Below, in pieces: positions 46,838 to 55,921 of a stretch of DNA of 64,000 nt. This DNA comes from Planococcus plakortidis. Its GTDB lineage: Bacteria; Bacillota; Bacilli; Bacillales_A; Planococcaceae. Both the position numbers and the translations under genes were made by a program. A model generated the notes under the pieces. The model searched no databases. It was given only the letters and a program-made list of their open reading frames with translations, and was not told the DNA's origin. The stretch covers positions 2,014,501 through 2,078,500 of the forward strand of contig NZ_CP016539.2 in assembly GCF_001687605.2 (NCBI RefSeq), in the 5' to 3' direction. Numbering within the stretch: the first letter of the stretch is position 1; the number at the start of each line of letters is the position of its first letter.

Positions 46838-46861
46838 CCAACTGTATTATAATACAGTTGG
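46838..46861. promoter_or_regulatory. 24-bp perfect palindrome upstream of pdhABCD
   Basis: The half-site CCAACTGTATTA is followed directly by its exact complement. A further CAACTGTAT lies 23 bases away at 46816-46824 in direct orientation. Placed about 85 bases upstream of the pdhA -35 box and 25 bases beyond the ykyA terminator. Candidate operator; alternatively a second, AT-rich terminator for ykyA. Confidence 0.5.
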
Positions 46862-46885
46862 CATAGAAAGCCCTTTTATAGCACA

Positions 46886-46909
46886 GAAAAAGCAGCCTTT
46901 ACGGCTGCT
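46886..46909 (-). terminator. Terminator of ykyA
   Basis: Minus strand AGCAGCC-GTAAA-GGCTGCT then a run of T, starting at the stop codon. Confidence 0.85.
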
Positions 46910-47553
46910 CAGTCGTTTTCTGCATTCATTTTTTCGATGGTTTCGTTTTTCAGTTCATTGAACTGTTCCGTCTCTTCGTTAAAAGCTGTCACGGCTTCCT
47001 GGACTGAATCGTTCTGTTCATTCACTTCATCCGTCTTATCCTGAAGGGTCGCGAGGTCCATCTCCTCTTTTGCTACCATGGCGTAAAGTTCCTTCTGGTG
47101 CCCGATTAAAGCTTCGTACTGGTCCGTGAATTCACTATGCCTCATAAAGCGCTCGTCCATTTGCTCTTTCAGCGCTTGCAAATCCGATTTTAAGCTCTCA
47201 TCCTCTGTCTCTTCGATCAATTGGCCGATTTCCTTGAATTGCTCGGCAGCGCTTTGCATCGATTCACGCTCAGTTTCCAAAAGTTCAAGCCGTTCGTCCG
47301 CTGAAGCGATCGCCTCCTGCGATTTCTCCTCGACTTCCGCCTGCTGCTCTTTCGTCAAAGCCATGATCGATTCAAAGATCTCCTGCTCGTGCTGTTCACG
47401 GCTCTGTAGTTCACTCTGTACTTCACGGTACTCGGCCTCTTCTTCGAAAGTCGCCTCCAAAATCCCGTTCAACTGTTCCTCTGTTGATGCCCCTGTGCAT
47501 GCCGACAGGAAAAGAGTGCCGGTCAAGACCGTGGCGATGGCTAATTTATGCAC
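46909..47553 (-). CDS. ykyA: YkyA-like putative cell-wall binding lipoprotein
   Basis: A 214-residue lipoprotein of the YkyA family (PF10368). Signal peptide with lipobox LFLSAC (Cys near 19), then an almost entirely helical, Glu/Gln-rich body with coiled-coil character. It lies between def and pdhA as in B. subtilis. The start is GTG at 47553, seven bases after AAGGGGG; the eight codons upstream overlap that site. Function unknown. Confidence 0.85.
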   Translation of the reverse strand: MHKLAIATVLTGTLFLSACTGASTEEQLNGILEATFEEEAEYREVQSELQSREQHEQEIFESIMALTKEQQAEVEEKSQEAIASADERLELLETERESMQSAAEQFKEIGQLIEETEDESLKSDLQALKEQMDERFMRHSEFTDQYEALIGHQKELYAMVAKEEMDLATLQDKTDEVNEQNDSVQEAVTAFNEETEQFNELKNETIEKMNAEND

Positions 47554-47583
47554 AATAAAGTCCCCCTTGATTTCCATGAATTA

Positions 47584-47612
47584 ACTATAGAATGATTAAC
47601 GGTAAAATACAA
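47584..47612 (-). promoter_or_regulatory. Promoter of ykyA
   Basis: Minus strand TTGTAT (47612-47607), 17-base spacer, TATAGT (47589-47584). Confidence 0.65.
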
Positions 47613-47699
47613 TAACAGCAAGAGCATTTTCTTTTTTCAAAAAGGCGCTCATACGATACAATGGGTTTAATAGTGAGCACCATGAAAGGATGAACATAC

Positions 47700-48272
47700 G
47701 TGATTTTGATGAATGACATTATCCGTGAAGGGCACCCCACTCTTCGCCAGAAAGCTGAAGAGGTTAAGCTCCCGCTTTCCGATGAAGACCGCAAGCTCGG
47801 CGAAGAGCTTCTGGAATATGTAAAGAACAGCCAGGATGACAAGTTGGCGGAAAAATACGATTTGCGTCCGGGCGTTGGAATCGCCGCTCCCCAGATCAAC
47901 GTCTCCAAACGGATCTTCGCCTTGCATTTTGACGAACATTCAGGAGAAAACTTGAGCCTGGTGGCAGTGAACCCGAAAATCGTCAGCCATTCTGTCGAGA
48001 AGGCCTATTTGTCCAGCGGTGAAGGCTGCCTGTCCGTCGACCGTTCGGTGCCGGGATACGTCCCGCGCCATGCCCGCATCACCGTCAAAGGCCATACGCT
48101 TTCAGGAGAAGAATTCAAGATGCGTTTGAAAGGGCTGCCGGCCATTGCCTTCCAGCATGAACTCGATCACTTGAACGGCATTATGTTCTACGATCACATC
48201 AACCCGAACGACCCGTTCCAGGAAGTTGAAAATGCTTCCGCCATCGATTTGCAAACTGAAACAGTGGAATGA
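47700..48272 (+). CDS. def: Peptide deformylase (DefB/YkrB type)
   Basis: A 190-residue metalloenzyme that removes the formyl group from new proteins. The three motifs are GVGIAAPQ (about 59-66), EGCLSV (about 110-115, metal Cys) and QHELDHLNG (about 153-161, metal His pair and catalytic Glu). The insertions and length match the Gram-positive class 2 type. Start is GTG at 47700 (MILMNDIIREGHPTLR), seven bases after AAAGGATG, in line with the homologue's N-terminus. Confidence 0.95.
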   Translation: MILMNDIIREGHPTLRQKAEEVKLPLSDEDRKLGEELLEYVKNSQDDKLAEKYDLRPGVGIAAPQINVSKRIFALHFDEHSGENLSLVAVNPKIVSHSVEKAYLSSGEGCLSVDRSVPGYVPRHARITVKGHTLSGEEFKMRLKGLPAIAFQHELDHLNGIMFYDHINPNDPFQEVENASAIDLQTETVE

Positions 48273-48273
48273 T

Positions 48274-48306
48274 AAAACCCCGTCCATGAAAATGGACGGG
48301 GTTTTA
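48274..48306 (+). terminator. Terminator of def
   Basis: AAAACCCCGTCC-ATGAAAAT-GGACGGGGTTTT. Confidence 0.9.
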
Positions 48307-48343
48307 TGCGGGATTGACATATTCCCAGGGGTCGTGCAAAGGA

Positions 48344-49117
48344 TCAGCGGCTCAGGCCAAGAAACTCGAATGCGCTGGCAAGCCCATCTTCGTCTACGTG
48401 GCCTGTGACATGATTGGCGCGTTTTTTCGTTTCTTCGTGGCCGTTCGCCATCGCTACGCTAAAACCGGCAATCTCCATCATCTGAAGATCATTCAAACCG
48501 TCGCCAAATGCGATCGTATCTTCCAGCCGGTGGCCAGTCGCGCGGATCAATTGCTTGATGCCTTCCGCTTTGCTGCCGCCTTTCGGAAGGATGTCGCAAG
48601 ATACCCGGTGCCAGCGGACAAAATCCACGTCCTGGAACTCTTCATGATATTGGCCTTCTTCGTGCTCCTCGCAAAAGACCAACGCCTGATACACATCGTT
48701 TGTGCGGTAGAATTCCTTGTCCATTTCCGGGTGCGGGAATTTCAGGCTCTTGATGCTCTCATCGATATCCGGATGGAAATCGATGGAAGAGACCATCTTA
48801 TGTTCATTCAAGAAGACCAGCGGGTGGTCGCGCTGCTCCGCAAAGGCCAGCACTTTCTCCAAGGTCTCGGAATCGATGGCCTGCTTATGCACCGCTTCGT
48901 TCTCGAACGCGATGTACTGGCCGTTGAACGTGATATACGTATCGATCGATAGTTCCTCAAGCAAGGAACCGATCATGAACGGTGCACGCCCCGTTGCGAT
49001 GGCCAGCTGATGGCCGTTTGCGCGGGCAGCGGTCAACGCTTGTTTCGTAGCTTCCGGCAATTGCTTTTTCGTATCGAGCAAGGTGCCGTCGATATCCAAC
49101 AATAATAACTTCGACAT
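48344..49117 (-). CDS. ykrA: HAD-superfamily phosphatase, Cof/YkrA type
   Basis: A 257-residue HAD hydrolase of the Cof subfamily (type IIB cap). Motif I LLLDIDGTLLDTKK (nucleophile Asp9), motif II AIATGR, motif III Lys in LPKGGSKAEGIKQL, motif IV AFGDGLNDLQMMEIAG. These enzymes dephosphorylate sugar phosphates, nucleotides or flavin/PLP precursors; the substrate cannot be named. Start ATG at 49117. It sits between def and rpoY as in B. subtilis. Confidence 0.88.
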   Translation of the reverse strand: MSKLLLLDIDGTLLDTKKQLPEATKQALTAARANGHQLAIATGRAPFMIGSLLEELSIDTYITFNGQYIAFENEAVHKQAIDSETLEKVLAFAEQRDHPLVFLNEHKMVSSIDFHPDIDESIKSLKFPHPEMDKEFYRTNDVYQALVFCEEHEEGQYHEEFQDVDFVRWHRVSCDILPKGGSKAEGIKQLIRATGHRLEDTIAFGDGLNDLQMMEIAGFSVAMANGHEETKKRANHVTGHVDEDGLASAFEFLGLSR

Positions 49118-49210
49118 ATTCCTATCTCCAATCTTTTGGGGTGTTTGCAAATCCGCCCTCTTTTCTTTTGTCAGAAAAAACAGTATACTATACACAAGGA
49201 GTGGTGAGCC

Positions 49211-49282
49211 ATGCTGAAACGGTTGAAACGCAGACTACTCAGACAGCTCAACGGCATTATGAACAAAAAGAAGATAGCATAA
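49211..49282 (+). CDS. Possible 23-residue cationic amphipathic peptide
   Basis: ATG at 49211 follows AAGGAGTGG with normal spacing and opens a 23-codon frame that begins MLKRLKRRLLRQL and ends with KKKIA. Nine of 23 residues are Lys or Arg, and Leu/Ile fall at positions 2, 5, 9, 10, 13 and 16, so a helix would have one greasy and one basic face. -10-like TATACT/TATACA sequences lie directly upstream, leaving almost no leader. It precedes a weak hairpin and rpoY. It could be a leader peptide, a small membrane-active peptide, or chance. Confidence 0.4.
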   Translation: MLKRLKRRLLRQLNGIMNKKKIA

Positions 49283-49293
49283 GGTTTGTTTTG

Positions 49294-49330
49294 GCCCTTC
49301 TTAACAAATAGGAGGGCTATTCTTTATTTT
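49294..49330 (+). terminator. Weak hairpin between the small peptide frame and rpoY
   Basis: GCCCT (49294-49298) pairs with AGGGC (49313-49317), followed by a T-rich stretch to 49330. Only five strong pairs; might be an attenuator or partial terminator. Confidence 0.4.
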
Positions 49331-49396
49331 AAAACAATGACATGATAATATAAAGAAAGTGCATTTATATTGAACGTGGAAAAAGGAGAGCAAAAT

Positions 49397-49612
49397 ATGA
49401 TTTTTAAAGTATATTACCAAGAAAACCGTTTTGAAGTACCAGTTCGCGAAAACACAAAAAGTTTGTACGTAGAAGCTTCCACCGAGCGGGAAGTACGCCA
49501 CCACTTGAAGGACCGCAACTTCAACATCGAGCTCGTGCAGCTATTGGAAGGCCAGCACCTCGAATATGAACAAGCCTCCCAAGATTATAAAGTGGAGTCT
49601 ATCGACGCATAA
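49397..49612 (+). CDS. rpoY: DNA-directed RNA polymerase epsilon subunit
   Basis: A 71-residue subunit found only in Firmicutes (B. subtilis YkzG). It begins [18 protein letters not shown] and contains [31 protein letters not shown]. It binds core polymerase in a way reminiscent of phage Gp2. The ATG at 49397 has AAAGGAGAG six bases upstream. Its stop overlaps the rnjA start (TAATG). Confidence 0.93.
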   Translation: MIFKVYYQENRFEVPVRENTKSLYVEASTEREVRHHLKDRNFNIELVQLLEGQHLEYEQASQDYKVESIDA

Positions 49613-51279
49613 TGAAATTCGTGAAAAATGACCAAACAGCTGTTTTCGCGCTCGGCGGACTGGGCGAAATCGGCAAAAACACTTATGGCGTCCAATTCCA
49701 GGATGAAATCATCCTCATTGACGCCGGCATCAAATTCCCGGAAGACGATTTGCTCGGAATCGATTACGTCATCCCGGATTACACTTATCTAGTCAAAAAC
49801 GCCGATAAGATCAAGGGCCTGTTCGTTACACATGGCCACGAAGACCATATCGGCGGCATCCCTTACCTGCTCAAGCAAGTGAACATGCCAGTATACGGCG
49901 GTAAGCTGGCACTTGGCTTACTGCGCAAAAAACTGGAAGAACACGGCTTGCTGCGCCAAACGAAAATGATCGAGATCGAAGAGGAAGACGTCATCAAATT
50001 CCGCAAGACTTCTGTCAGTTTCTTCCGCACGACGCACAGTATCCCGGACTCATTCGGTGTCGTCGTCAAGACGCCTCCCGGCAGCATCGTCCATACGGGA
50101 GATTTTAAATTCGACTTCACACCTGTCGGCGAACCGGCCAATCTATTGAAAATGGCCCAAATCGGCAGTGAAGGCGTACTATGCTTGCTATCCGACTCGA
50201 CGAATGCTGAAATCCCGAATTTCACGATGTCTGAACGCAAAGTGGGCGAAACCATCCGCGACATAATGCGCAAAGTGGAAGGCCGCCTCATTTTCGCTAC
50301 GTTCGCTTCCAACATCTACCGATTGCAGCAAGTTACGGAGGAAGCGGTGCGCCAAGGCCGCAAGATCGCGGTTTTCGGCCGCAGCATGGATAACGCCATA
50401 ACGATCGGCCGTGAACTCGGCTATATTACGGCACCTGAAGATGCCTTTATCGATACGCAGACATTGAACCGTATGCCAGCCGACAAAGTCGTGATCCTGT
50501 GTACAGGTTCACAGGGCGAACCGATGGCTGCCCTGTCTCGGATCGCCAACGGTACCCACCGCCAAATCCAGATCCAGCCGAATGACACGGTCGTCTTCTC
50601 TTCTTCCCCGATCCCGGGCAATACGAGCAGCGTCAACCGCACGATCAACTTATTGTTCCGTGCAGGGGCGGATGTCATCCATGGCTCATTGAACGATATC
50701 CATACATCCGGGCACGGGTCTCAAGAAGAAAATAAATTGATGCTGCGCTTGATCAAGCCGAAATTCTTCATGCCGATCCACGGTGAATACCGGATGCAGG
50801 CACAACATGCAGAACTTGCAATCGATTGCGATGTTCCACGCGAAAACACCTTTATCATGGAAAACGGCGATGTTTTGGCACTTGGCCAGGACGAGGCATC
50901 CGTCGCGGGCCGCATCCCTTCCGGCGATGTGTACATCGACGGCAGCGGAATCGGCGATATCGGAAATATCGTCCTTCGCGACCGCCGCGTGCTGTCCGAA
51001 GAGGGACTGGTTATCGTCGTTGTCAGCGTCGACAAGAAGAAAAGCCGCATGGTTTCAGGACCTGACCTCATTTCACGCGGATTCGTCTATATGCGCGAAT
51101 CCGGCACGATGATTTACGAGGCCCAGCAAATGCTGAACCGCCACCTGAACAAGAAAATCCACAGCAAAAATACCGACTGGGCTGAGCTGAAGACCGAAAT
51201 TTCAGATGTCCTCGGGCCGTATCTTTACGAAAAAACGAAACGCCGTCCGATGATCCTCCCAGTGATTATGGAAGTATAA
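49612..51279 (+). CDS. rnjA: Ribonuclease J1
   Basis: A 555-residue metallo-beta-lactamase/beta-CASP nuclease with 5'-3' exonuclease and endonuclease activity. The HGHEDH zinc motif is at 74-79, with further ligands in HTGDFKFD and [24 protein letters not shown] is the last. It matures rRNA and drives mRNA decay. Coupled to rpoY by a one-base overlap, the arrangement kept across Bacilli. Confidence 0.96.
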   Translation: MKFVKNDQTAVFALGGLGEIGKNTYGVQFQDEIILIDAGIKFPEDDLLGIDYVIPDYTYLVKNADKIKGLFVTHGHEDHIGGIPYLLKQVNMPVYGGKLALGLLRKKLEEHGLLRQTKMIEIEEEDVIKFRKTSVSFFRTTHSIPDSFGVVVKTPPGSIVHTGDFKFDFTPVGEPANLLKMAQIGSEGVLCLLSDSTNAEIPNFTMSERKVGETIRDIMRKVEGRLIFATFASNIYRLQQVTEEAVRQGRKIAVFGRSMDNAITIGRELGYITAPEDAFIDTQTLNRMPADKVVILCTGSQGEPMAALSRIANGTHRQIQIQPNDTVVFSSSPIPGNTSSVNRTINLLFRAGADVIHGSLNDIHTSGHGSQEENKLMLRLIKPKFFMPIHGEYRMQAQHAELAIDCDVPRENTFIMENGDVLALGQDEASVAGRIPSGDVYIDGSGIGDIGNIVLRDRRVLSEEGLVIVVVSVDKKKSRMVSGPDLISRGFVYMRESGTMIYEAQQMLNRHLNKKIHSKNTDWAELKTEISDVLGPYLYEKTKRRPMILPVIMEV

Positions 51280-51310
51280 AAAAAGAAGCCCTCAGCGGCT
51301 TCTTTTTTTT
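51280..51310. terminator. Bidirectional terminator between rnjA and ktrC
   Basis: AGAAGCC-CTCAGC-GGCTTCT with A and T runs on the two sides. Confidence 0.85.
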
Positions 51311-51318
51311 TGCCTTAT

Positions 51319-51978
51319 TTAGTTCATGACTTTCTTTTCGAAACGGTTGATGTCGGCATCGGATCCGATGATGATCAGAATATCATCCCGTTCGATCTCC
51401 ATATCGGCTTGCGGCGACACGATGATATCGTCGCCTCTTTTGATGGCCACGATATTGATGCCGTATTTGGCGCGGATATCCAATTCGATCAAAGTATAAC
51501 CCGCAAGCTTTTCATTCGCTTTGATTTCCATGATGGAATGTTCATCGGACAGCTCGAGGTAATCGAGCACATTGTTCGACAGGATGTTATGGGCGATCCG
51601 GATGCCCATATCGCGCTCCGGATGGACGACTTTGTCCGCCCCGATCTTATGCAGCACCTTGGCATGGTAGTCGTTTTGGGCCTTGACGGTGATTTTCTTG
51701 ACACCGATTTCCTTGAGCATAAGCGTCGTCAGGATGCTCGCTTGGATATTTTCACCGATCGCGACGATGACCTGCTCGAAATTACGGACCCCGAGGGATT
51801 TTAATACTGATTCGTCTGTTGTATCGGCTACGACAGCCTGGGTCGCGATCGAGGCGAATTCATCCACCCGCTCATGGTCTTTATCGATGGCCATCACGTC
51901 AGCGCCTTGTTCGATCAATTCCCGGACGATGCTTCCGCCAAAACGCCCTAAGCCTATTACCACGAATTCCTTTTTCAT
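51319..51978 (-). CDS. ktrC: Potassium channel regulatory subunit KtrC (RCK protein)
   Basis: A 219-residue RCK protein. The N-terminal Rossmann domain has VIGLGRFGGSIVRELIEQG (about 7-25) with Asp in AIDKDHERV; the C-terminal RCK_C half (about 135-219) matches the domain that binds c-di-AMP in KtrA/KtrC. It gates a KtrD-type K+ channel, which is not encoded here. Position next to rnjA agrees with B. subtilis ykqB. Confidence 0.92.
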   Translation of the reverse strand: MKKEFVVIGLGRFGGSIVRELIEQGADVMAIDKDHERVDEFASIATQAVVADTTDESVLKSLGVRNFEQVIVAIGENIQASILTTLMLKEIGVKKITVKAQNDYHAKVLHKIGADKVVHPERDMGIRIAHNILSNNVLDYLELSDEHSIMEIKANEKLAGYTLIELDIRAKYGINIVAIKRGDDIIVSPQADMEIERDDILIIIGSDADINRFEKKVMN

Positions 51979-52032
51979 TTAAATCCCCCATCTTCTCGTT
52001 TCTCCTATTTATCATATCCTTCTTTCTTCAAT

Positions 52033-52058
52033 AAAAAAACCCCCGCTTATTTGCGGGG
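52033..52058 (-). terminator. Terminator of the Cys-rich protein gene
   Basis: Minus strand CCCCGCA-AATA-AGCGGGG then seven T, overlapping the 3' end of the gene. Confidence 0.85.
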
Positions 52059-52343
52059 ATCGAGTGGGCGTTTCGGGCGATTCTCGCAGTACTCACAGCT
52101 GATATCGCTGCAGCGCTCTTCGCGCCACTCATTGCAGCTTGCGCAATAGCTTGCGTCGAATTCGTTATCGAAAGTCAATGGATCCATGCACGTATGGCAA
52201 AACGTATGGACGTCCATCCAATTGATGAACTTTTTGTCGGCTAATAGATAAAGCCCTTTTTCGTCTTGCTTGTAATTCATGATGGATGGTTTTTGCGCTA
52301 CCCGATTCTTCGGGTCAAGGAAAAAATTCATCTTACCGTTCAA
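52047..52343 (-). CDS. Small Cys-rich, probable zinc-binding protein
   Basis: About 98 residues with seven cysteines in the C-terminal half: CHTC, CASC, a lone Cys and CEYC, arranged like one or two zinc ribbons. The N-terminal half (FFLDPKNRVAQKPSIMNYKQDEKGLYLLADKKFINWMDVHTF) looks like a small beta domain. I do not recognise a family. Start chosen is TTG at 52343, eight bases after AGGAG; ATG at 52331 is the alternative. Confidence 0.6.
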   Translation of the reverse strand: MNGKMNFFLDPKNRVAQKPSIMNYKQDEKGLYLLADKKFINWMDVHTFCHTCMDPLTFDNEFDASYCASCNEWREERCSDISCEYCENRPKRPLDPRK

Positions 52344-52520
52344 GTTGATCACTCCTGTAGTTGGGTGGGCTGTTATGTCCCTGTCATATGTCGTTTTGGC
52401 ACAACCGAAAACTTCTATATCAGTCTTTGGAGACTTTTTAGTTTTTGCACTTTCTCTATAATAGTAATTGCTTTAGCTGATTGCAATAGATTCGGATTCA
52501 TTTCCCGAAGTTTTTTCCCC

Positions 52521-52591
52521 TTGAATTCCAACGCCAGTTTTGTATAATGAATAAATACTTTAACTAAACTTAAAGTATATTTTTACTAAAC
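52521..52591 (+). promoter_or_regulatory. Promoter and operator of the XRE-pot operon
   Basis: TTGAAT (52521-52526), 16-base spacer, TATAAT (52543-52548). From the expected start point runs an inverted repeat ATACTTTAA-CTAAAC-TTAAAGTAT (52555-52578). ACTAAAC occurs twice (52563-52569 and 52585-52591), 22 bases apart. Likely self-binding site of the XRE regulator encoded 65 bases downstream. The remaining 52353-52520 stretch shows nothing clear. Confidence 0.6.
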
Positions 52592-52655
52592 AACTTTTCT
52601 TTCACCTGTTCAGCTGACTATAAGTGCATCATTAATGAAGAAGCGAGGAGACTTT

Positions 52656-53195
52656 ATGGAAATCGGCAAAAAGATCAAGAATCTGCGGCTGAAAAATGGC
52701 TTGACCCAGGAAGAACTCGGCTCAAGGACGGACTTGAGCAAAGGTTTCATTTCACAGCTTGAACGCGATATGAACTCGCCTTCCATCGAAACGCTCTTTT
52801 CTCTTCTTGAAGTCCTTGGAACGACCCCAAAAGAATTTTTTACAGATGCCGAAGAAGCCAAGCTCGTCTTTAAGGAAGAAGACCATACCGTGCATATCGA
52901 CCGTGACGCTGGTTATGAAATTGACTGGCTCGTCCCGACATCCAACAAAAAGCAAATGGAACCGGTATACCTGACCTTGGAATCATCCGGCAACTTTAAA
53001 ACGTTTGAACCCTCGGCATCCGAAACCTTTGTCTATATCCTAAAAGGCGAAGTCCGCTTGAATATCGGCAGCCGTTCCTACACTGCCAAAGCCGGGGATT
53101 CCATTTACTATAGTGCAGACCACGAACATCAATTAGCGAACCCTTCAACAGGCCGCGCAGAAATGATCATCGTCGCGACTAAATCTTATTTATAA
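52656..53195 (+). CDS. XRE-family regulator with cupin domain (PuuR-like), polyamine uptake
   Basis: A 179-residue regulator. The N-terminal helix-turn-helix is IGKKIKNLRLKNGLTQEELGSRTDLSKGFISQLERDMNSPSIETL (about 3-47); a cupin domain (about 105-175) has ETFVYILKGEVRLNIGSRSYTAKAGDSIYYSADHEHQLAN, which can bind a small ligand. Such proteins commonly control polyamine or amino acid genes, and it is the first gene of the potABCD operon (15-base gap). Start ATG at 52656 with GCGAGGAG; an in-frame start seven codons earlier is less likely. Confidence 0.88.
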   Translation: MEIGKKIKNLRLKNGLTQEELGSRTDLSKGFISQLERDMNSPSIETLFSLLEVLGTTPKEFFTDAEEAKLVFKEEDHTVHIDRDAGYEIDWLVPTSNKKQMEPVYLTLESSGNFKTFEPSASETFVYILKGEVRLNIGSRSYTAKAGDSIYYSADHEHQLANPSTGRAEMIIVATKSYL

Positions 53196-53210
53196 ACCAG
53201 GAGGTATATC

Positions 53211-54314
53211 ATGACCGATCAAGCGATCATCCGTTTCGAGAATGTCGTCCAGACTTTCGAAGGTGCGGGAAATGTATTGAACAACGTCAGTTTTGAAATG
53301 CAAAAAGGGAAATTCTATACCTTGCTCGGCCCTTCCGGCTGCGGCAAGACGACAATTTTGCGATTGATCGCCGGATTTAACCAGCCGACTAGCGGCGACA
53401 TCTACATCAAAGGCAAAAAGGTCAACAAGATCCCGGCAAACGAGCGGCAAGTGAACACCGTCTTCCAGGATTATGCGCTGTTCCCTCACTTGAATGTATT
53501 CGAAAATGTGGCCTTCGGTTTGCGCATCAAGAAAATCAAGAAAGCAGAAGTCAAACGCCGCGTCGAGGAAGCATTGGCATTCGTCAATTTGAGCGGTTAT
53601 GAAAATCGGGAGATCCACGAAATGTCCGGCGGCCAGCGCCAACGCGTTGCCATCGCGCGGGCCATCATCAACGACCCGGAAGTGATCCTGCTCGACGAAC
53701 CGCTGTCTGCGCTCGACTTAAAGCTGCGCACCGAAATGCAATATGAACTGCGTGAACTGCAGCAGCGCCTCGGCAAGACATTCGTCTTCGTCACGCATGA
53801 CCAGGAAGAAGCACTCGCGATGTCCGATGAAATCTTCGTCATGAACGCAGGCGAAATCCAGCAGAGCGGCACGCCGATGGATATATACGATGAACCGATC
53901 AACCGCTTTGTCGCCGATTTCATCGGAGAGTCGAATATTGCCGAAGGCGTCATGGTCGATGATTACCGCGTACGTTTTGCCAATAAGGAATTCGAATGTG
54001 TCGATAGAGGACTGAGCCCGAACGAACAAGTGGAAATCGTCATCCGCCCGGAAGACTTGGAAATCACCAAGCCGGAAAGCGGTAAAATGGCAGTCCGTGT
54101 CGACAGCCAATTGTTCCGCGGCGTCCATTACGAAATCTCGACATATGACGAGACCGGCAACGAATGGCTGGTGCATTCGACAAAACGCGTGGATGTGGGC
54201 GCGCAAATCGGCCTTGATTTCGAACCGGAAGCGATTCACGTCATGCGCTTGAACGAATCCGAAGAAGCGTTCGATGCAAGGCTCGAATCATACGGAGCCG
54301 TTTCCAATGAGTAA
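53211..54314 (+). CDS. potA: Spermidine/putrescine ABC transporter ATP-binding protein
   Basis: A 367-residue ATPase. Walker [10 protein letters not shown] (about 39-47), Q-loop [14 protein letters not shown] signature [15 protein letters not shown], Walker [14 protein letters not shown]-loop FVTHDQEEA, and a C-terminal TOBE regulatory domain (about 250-345). It energises polyamine import. It overlaps potB by eight bases. Confidence 0.93.
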   Translation: MTDQAIIRFENVVQTFEGAGNVLNNVSFEMQKGKFYTLLGPSGCGKTTILRLIAGFNQPTSGDIYIKGKKVNKIPANERQVNTVFQDYALFPHLNVFENVAFGLRIKKIKKAEVKRRVEEALAFVNLSGYENREIHEMSGGQRQRVAIARAIINDPEVILLDEPLSALDLKLRTEMQYELRELQQRLGKTFVFVTHDQEEALAMSDEIFVMNAGEIQQSGTPMDIYDEPINRFVADFIGESNIAEGVMVDDYRVRFANKEFECVDRGLSPNEQVEIVIRPEDLEITKPESGKMAVRVDSQLFRGVHYEISTYDETGNEWLVHSTKRVDVGAQIGLDFEPEAIHVMRLNESEEAFDARLESYGAVSNE

Positions 54315-55131
54315 TCGTTCATCACGCCCATGGTATCTGGCACCCTATTATATATGGATATTATTATTTGTCATCGCTCCGATTGCTCTTGTCGTTTATT
54401 TTTCATTTCTTGATTTGGCCGGCGACTTCACGCTGGAAAACTATGCGAATTTCTTTTCATCGACGTATTTCCGCATGACGCTCAGTTCGTTCTGGTATGC
54501 CTTCCTCATCACGCTCATTTCCGTGCTGATTGCCTACCCGACCGCTTACTGGCTGACGAAAACAAAGCATAAGCAATTATGGCTCCTGTTGATCATCATT
54601 CCTTCGTGGATCAACTTGTTGCTGAAAGCCTATGCATTTATCGGCATTTTCGGGCTGTACGGCCCTGCCAACCAATTGATCCAATTTTTCGGTGCGGGGC
54701 CACTGCAGATCCTGTTCACCGATTTCAGCTTTGTGTTCGTCGCCGTGTATATTTTCATCCCGTTCATGGTGCTGCCGATTTTCAACTCGCTCGATAAGAT
54801 CAATCCGGCTTTGATCGATGCATCGCGCGACCTCGGCGCATCCCAATGGACGACGTTCCGGCGCGTCATCTTCCCGCTTGCGATCAACGGTGTCAAATCC
54901 GGCGTACAAGCCGTCTTTATCCCCGCCTTGTCGCTATTTGTCATCACCCGACTGATTGCGGGCAATAAAGTGATCACGCTCGGTACTGCCATCGAACAGC
55001 AATTCCTGGTTACGCAAAATTGGGGCATGGGCTCGACAATCGCCGTGTTCCTGATCCTCTTCATGATCATCATCATGCTGCTCACGGGCCCGAAAGAGAA
55101 AGGAGGGGCTTTGAATGGCAAAGCTAAGTAA
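54307..55131 (+). CDS. potB: Spermidine/putrescine ABC transporter permease
   Basis: A 274-residue permease with six membrane helices. The EAA loop reads [31 protein letters not shown] (about 170-200), where the ATPase docks. The ATG at 54307 lies within the end of potA (eight-base overlap). An in-frame start 11 codons earlier is inside potA and unlikely. Confidence 0.92.
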   Translation: MSNRSSRPWYLAPYYIWILLFVIAPIALVVYFSFLDLAGDFTLENYANFFSSTYFRMTLSSFWYAFLITLISVLIAYPTAYWLTKTKHKQLWLLLIIIPSWINLLLKAYAFIGIFGLYGPANQLIQFFGAGPLQILFTDFSFVFVAVYIFIPFMVLPIFNSLDKINPALIDASRDLGASQWTTFRRVIFPLAINGVKSGVQAVFIPALSLFVITRLIAGNKVITLGTAIEQQFLVTQNWGMGSTIAVFLILFMIIIMLLTGPKEKGGALNGKAK

Positions 55132-55921
55132 AGCCGCCAAAATCTATTTGGCGTTCGTCTTTTTTATTCTCTATGCCCCGATTTTCTATTTGATTTTCTA
55201 TTCCTTCAATAGCGGCGGCACCATGTCCGGCTTTGAAGGATTCACTTGGGAGCATTACGCGGCCGTATTCGATGACACACGCCTGCTCATCATCGTCTTG
55301 AACACGGTCATCGTGGCGTTGCTGTCTGCGCTCATCTCGACAGCGATCGGCGTTCTTGGCGCAATCGGCATCATTTTCCTGCGCAACCGGAAAATGCGCA
55401 ACGCCGTCTTGTCCTTGAACACGGTATTGATCGTCAGCCCGGATGTCATCATCGGGGCCTCGTTCCTGATTCTCTTCACGATGGTCGGCGTCAAGCTCGG
55501 CTTTGCGTCCGTCCTGGTATCTCATATTGCCTTCAGCATTCCGATCGTCGTCATCATGGTGTTGCCGAAACTGCAGGAAATGAGTTCGAGCTTGATTGAT
55601 GCGGCGACGGACCTTGGGGCATCGCAGCGCGACATTTTGACGCGCGTCATCATCCCTTACATCAAACCGGGAATATTCGCGGGCTTTTTCCTGGCCTTGA
55701 CGTATTCGCTTGACGATTTTGCCGTCACGTTCTTCGTCACCGGCAATGGCTTCGCTACCCTATCAGTCGAGATCTACTCAATGGCTCGGGCAGGTATCAC
55801 GCTAACGATCAATGCCCTTTCCGCTTTGATTTTCGTCGTGACGCTCGGACTTGTCCTCGGCTATTATTTCTTTAATCAGCGCTCCGGGGCGAACGCTGGA
55901 ACAGGAGGGACACGACCATGA
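55115..55921 (+). CDS. potC: Spermidine/putrescine ABC transporter permease
   Basis: A 268-residue permease with six membrane helices and the EAA loop LIDAATDLGASQRDILTRVIIPYIKPGI (about 159-186). TYSLDDFAVTFFVTGNG near residue 197-213 is typical of PotC. It starts inside potB (17-base overlap) with AAAGGAGGGG upstream and ends with an ATGA overlap with potD. Confidence 0.92.
   Translation: MAKLSKAAKIYLAFVFFILYAPIFYLIFYSFNSGGTMSGFEGFTWEHYAAVFDDTRLLIIVLNTVIVALLSALISTAIGVLGAIGIIFLRNRKMRNAVLSLNTVLIVSPDVIIGASFLILFTMVGVKLGFASVLVSHIAFSIPIVVIMVLPKLQEMSSSLIDAATDLGASQRDILTRVIIPYIKPGIFAGFFLALTYSLDDFAVTFFVTGNGFATLSVEIYSMARAGITLTINALSALIFVVTLGLVLGYYFFNQRSGANAGTGGTRP

Noticed and set aside
51979-52046. 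Possible ydaO/c-di-AMP riboswitch before ktrC
   Set aside because: Only 68 bases separate ktrC from the next gene and they contain the neighbour's terminator; far too short for that riboswitch.
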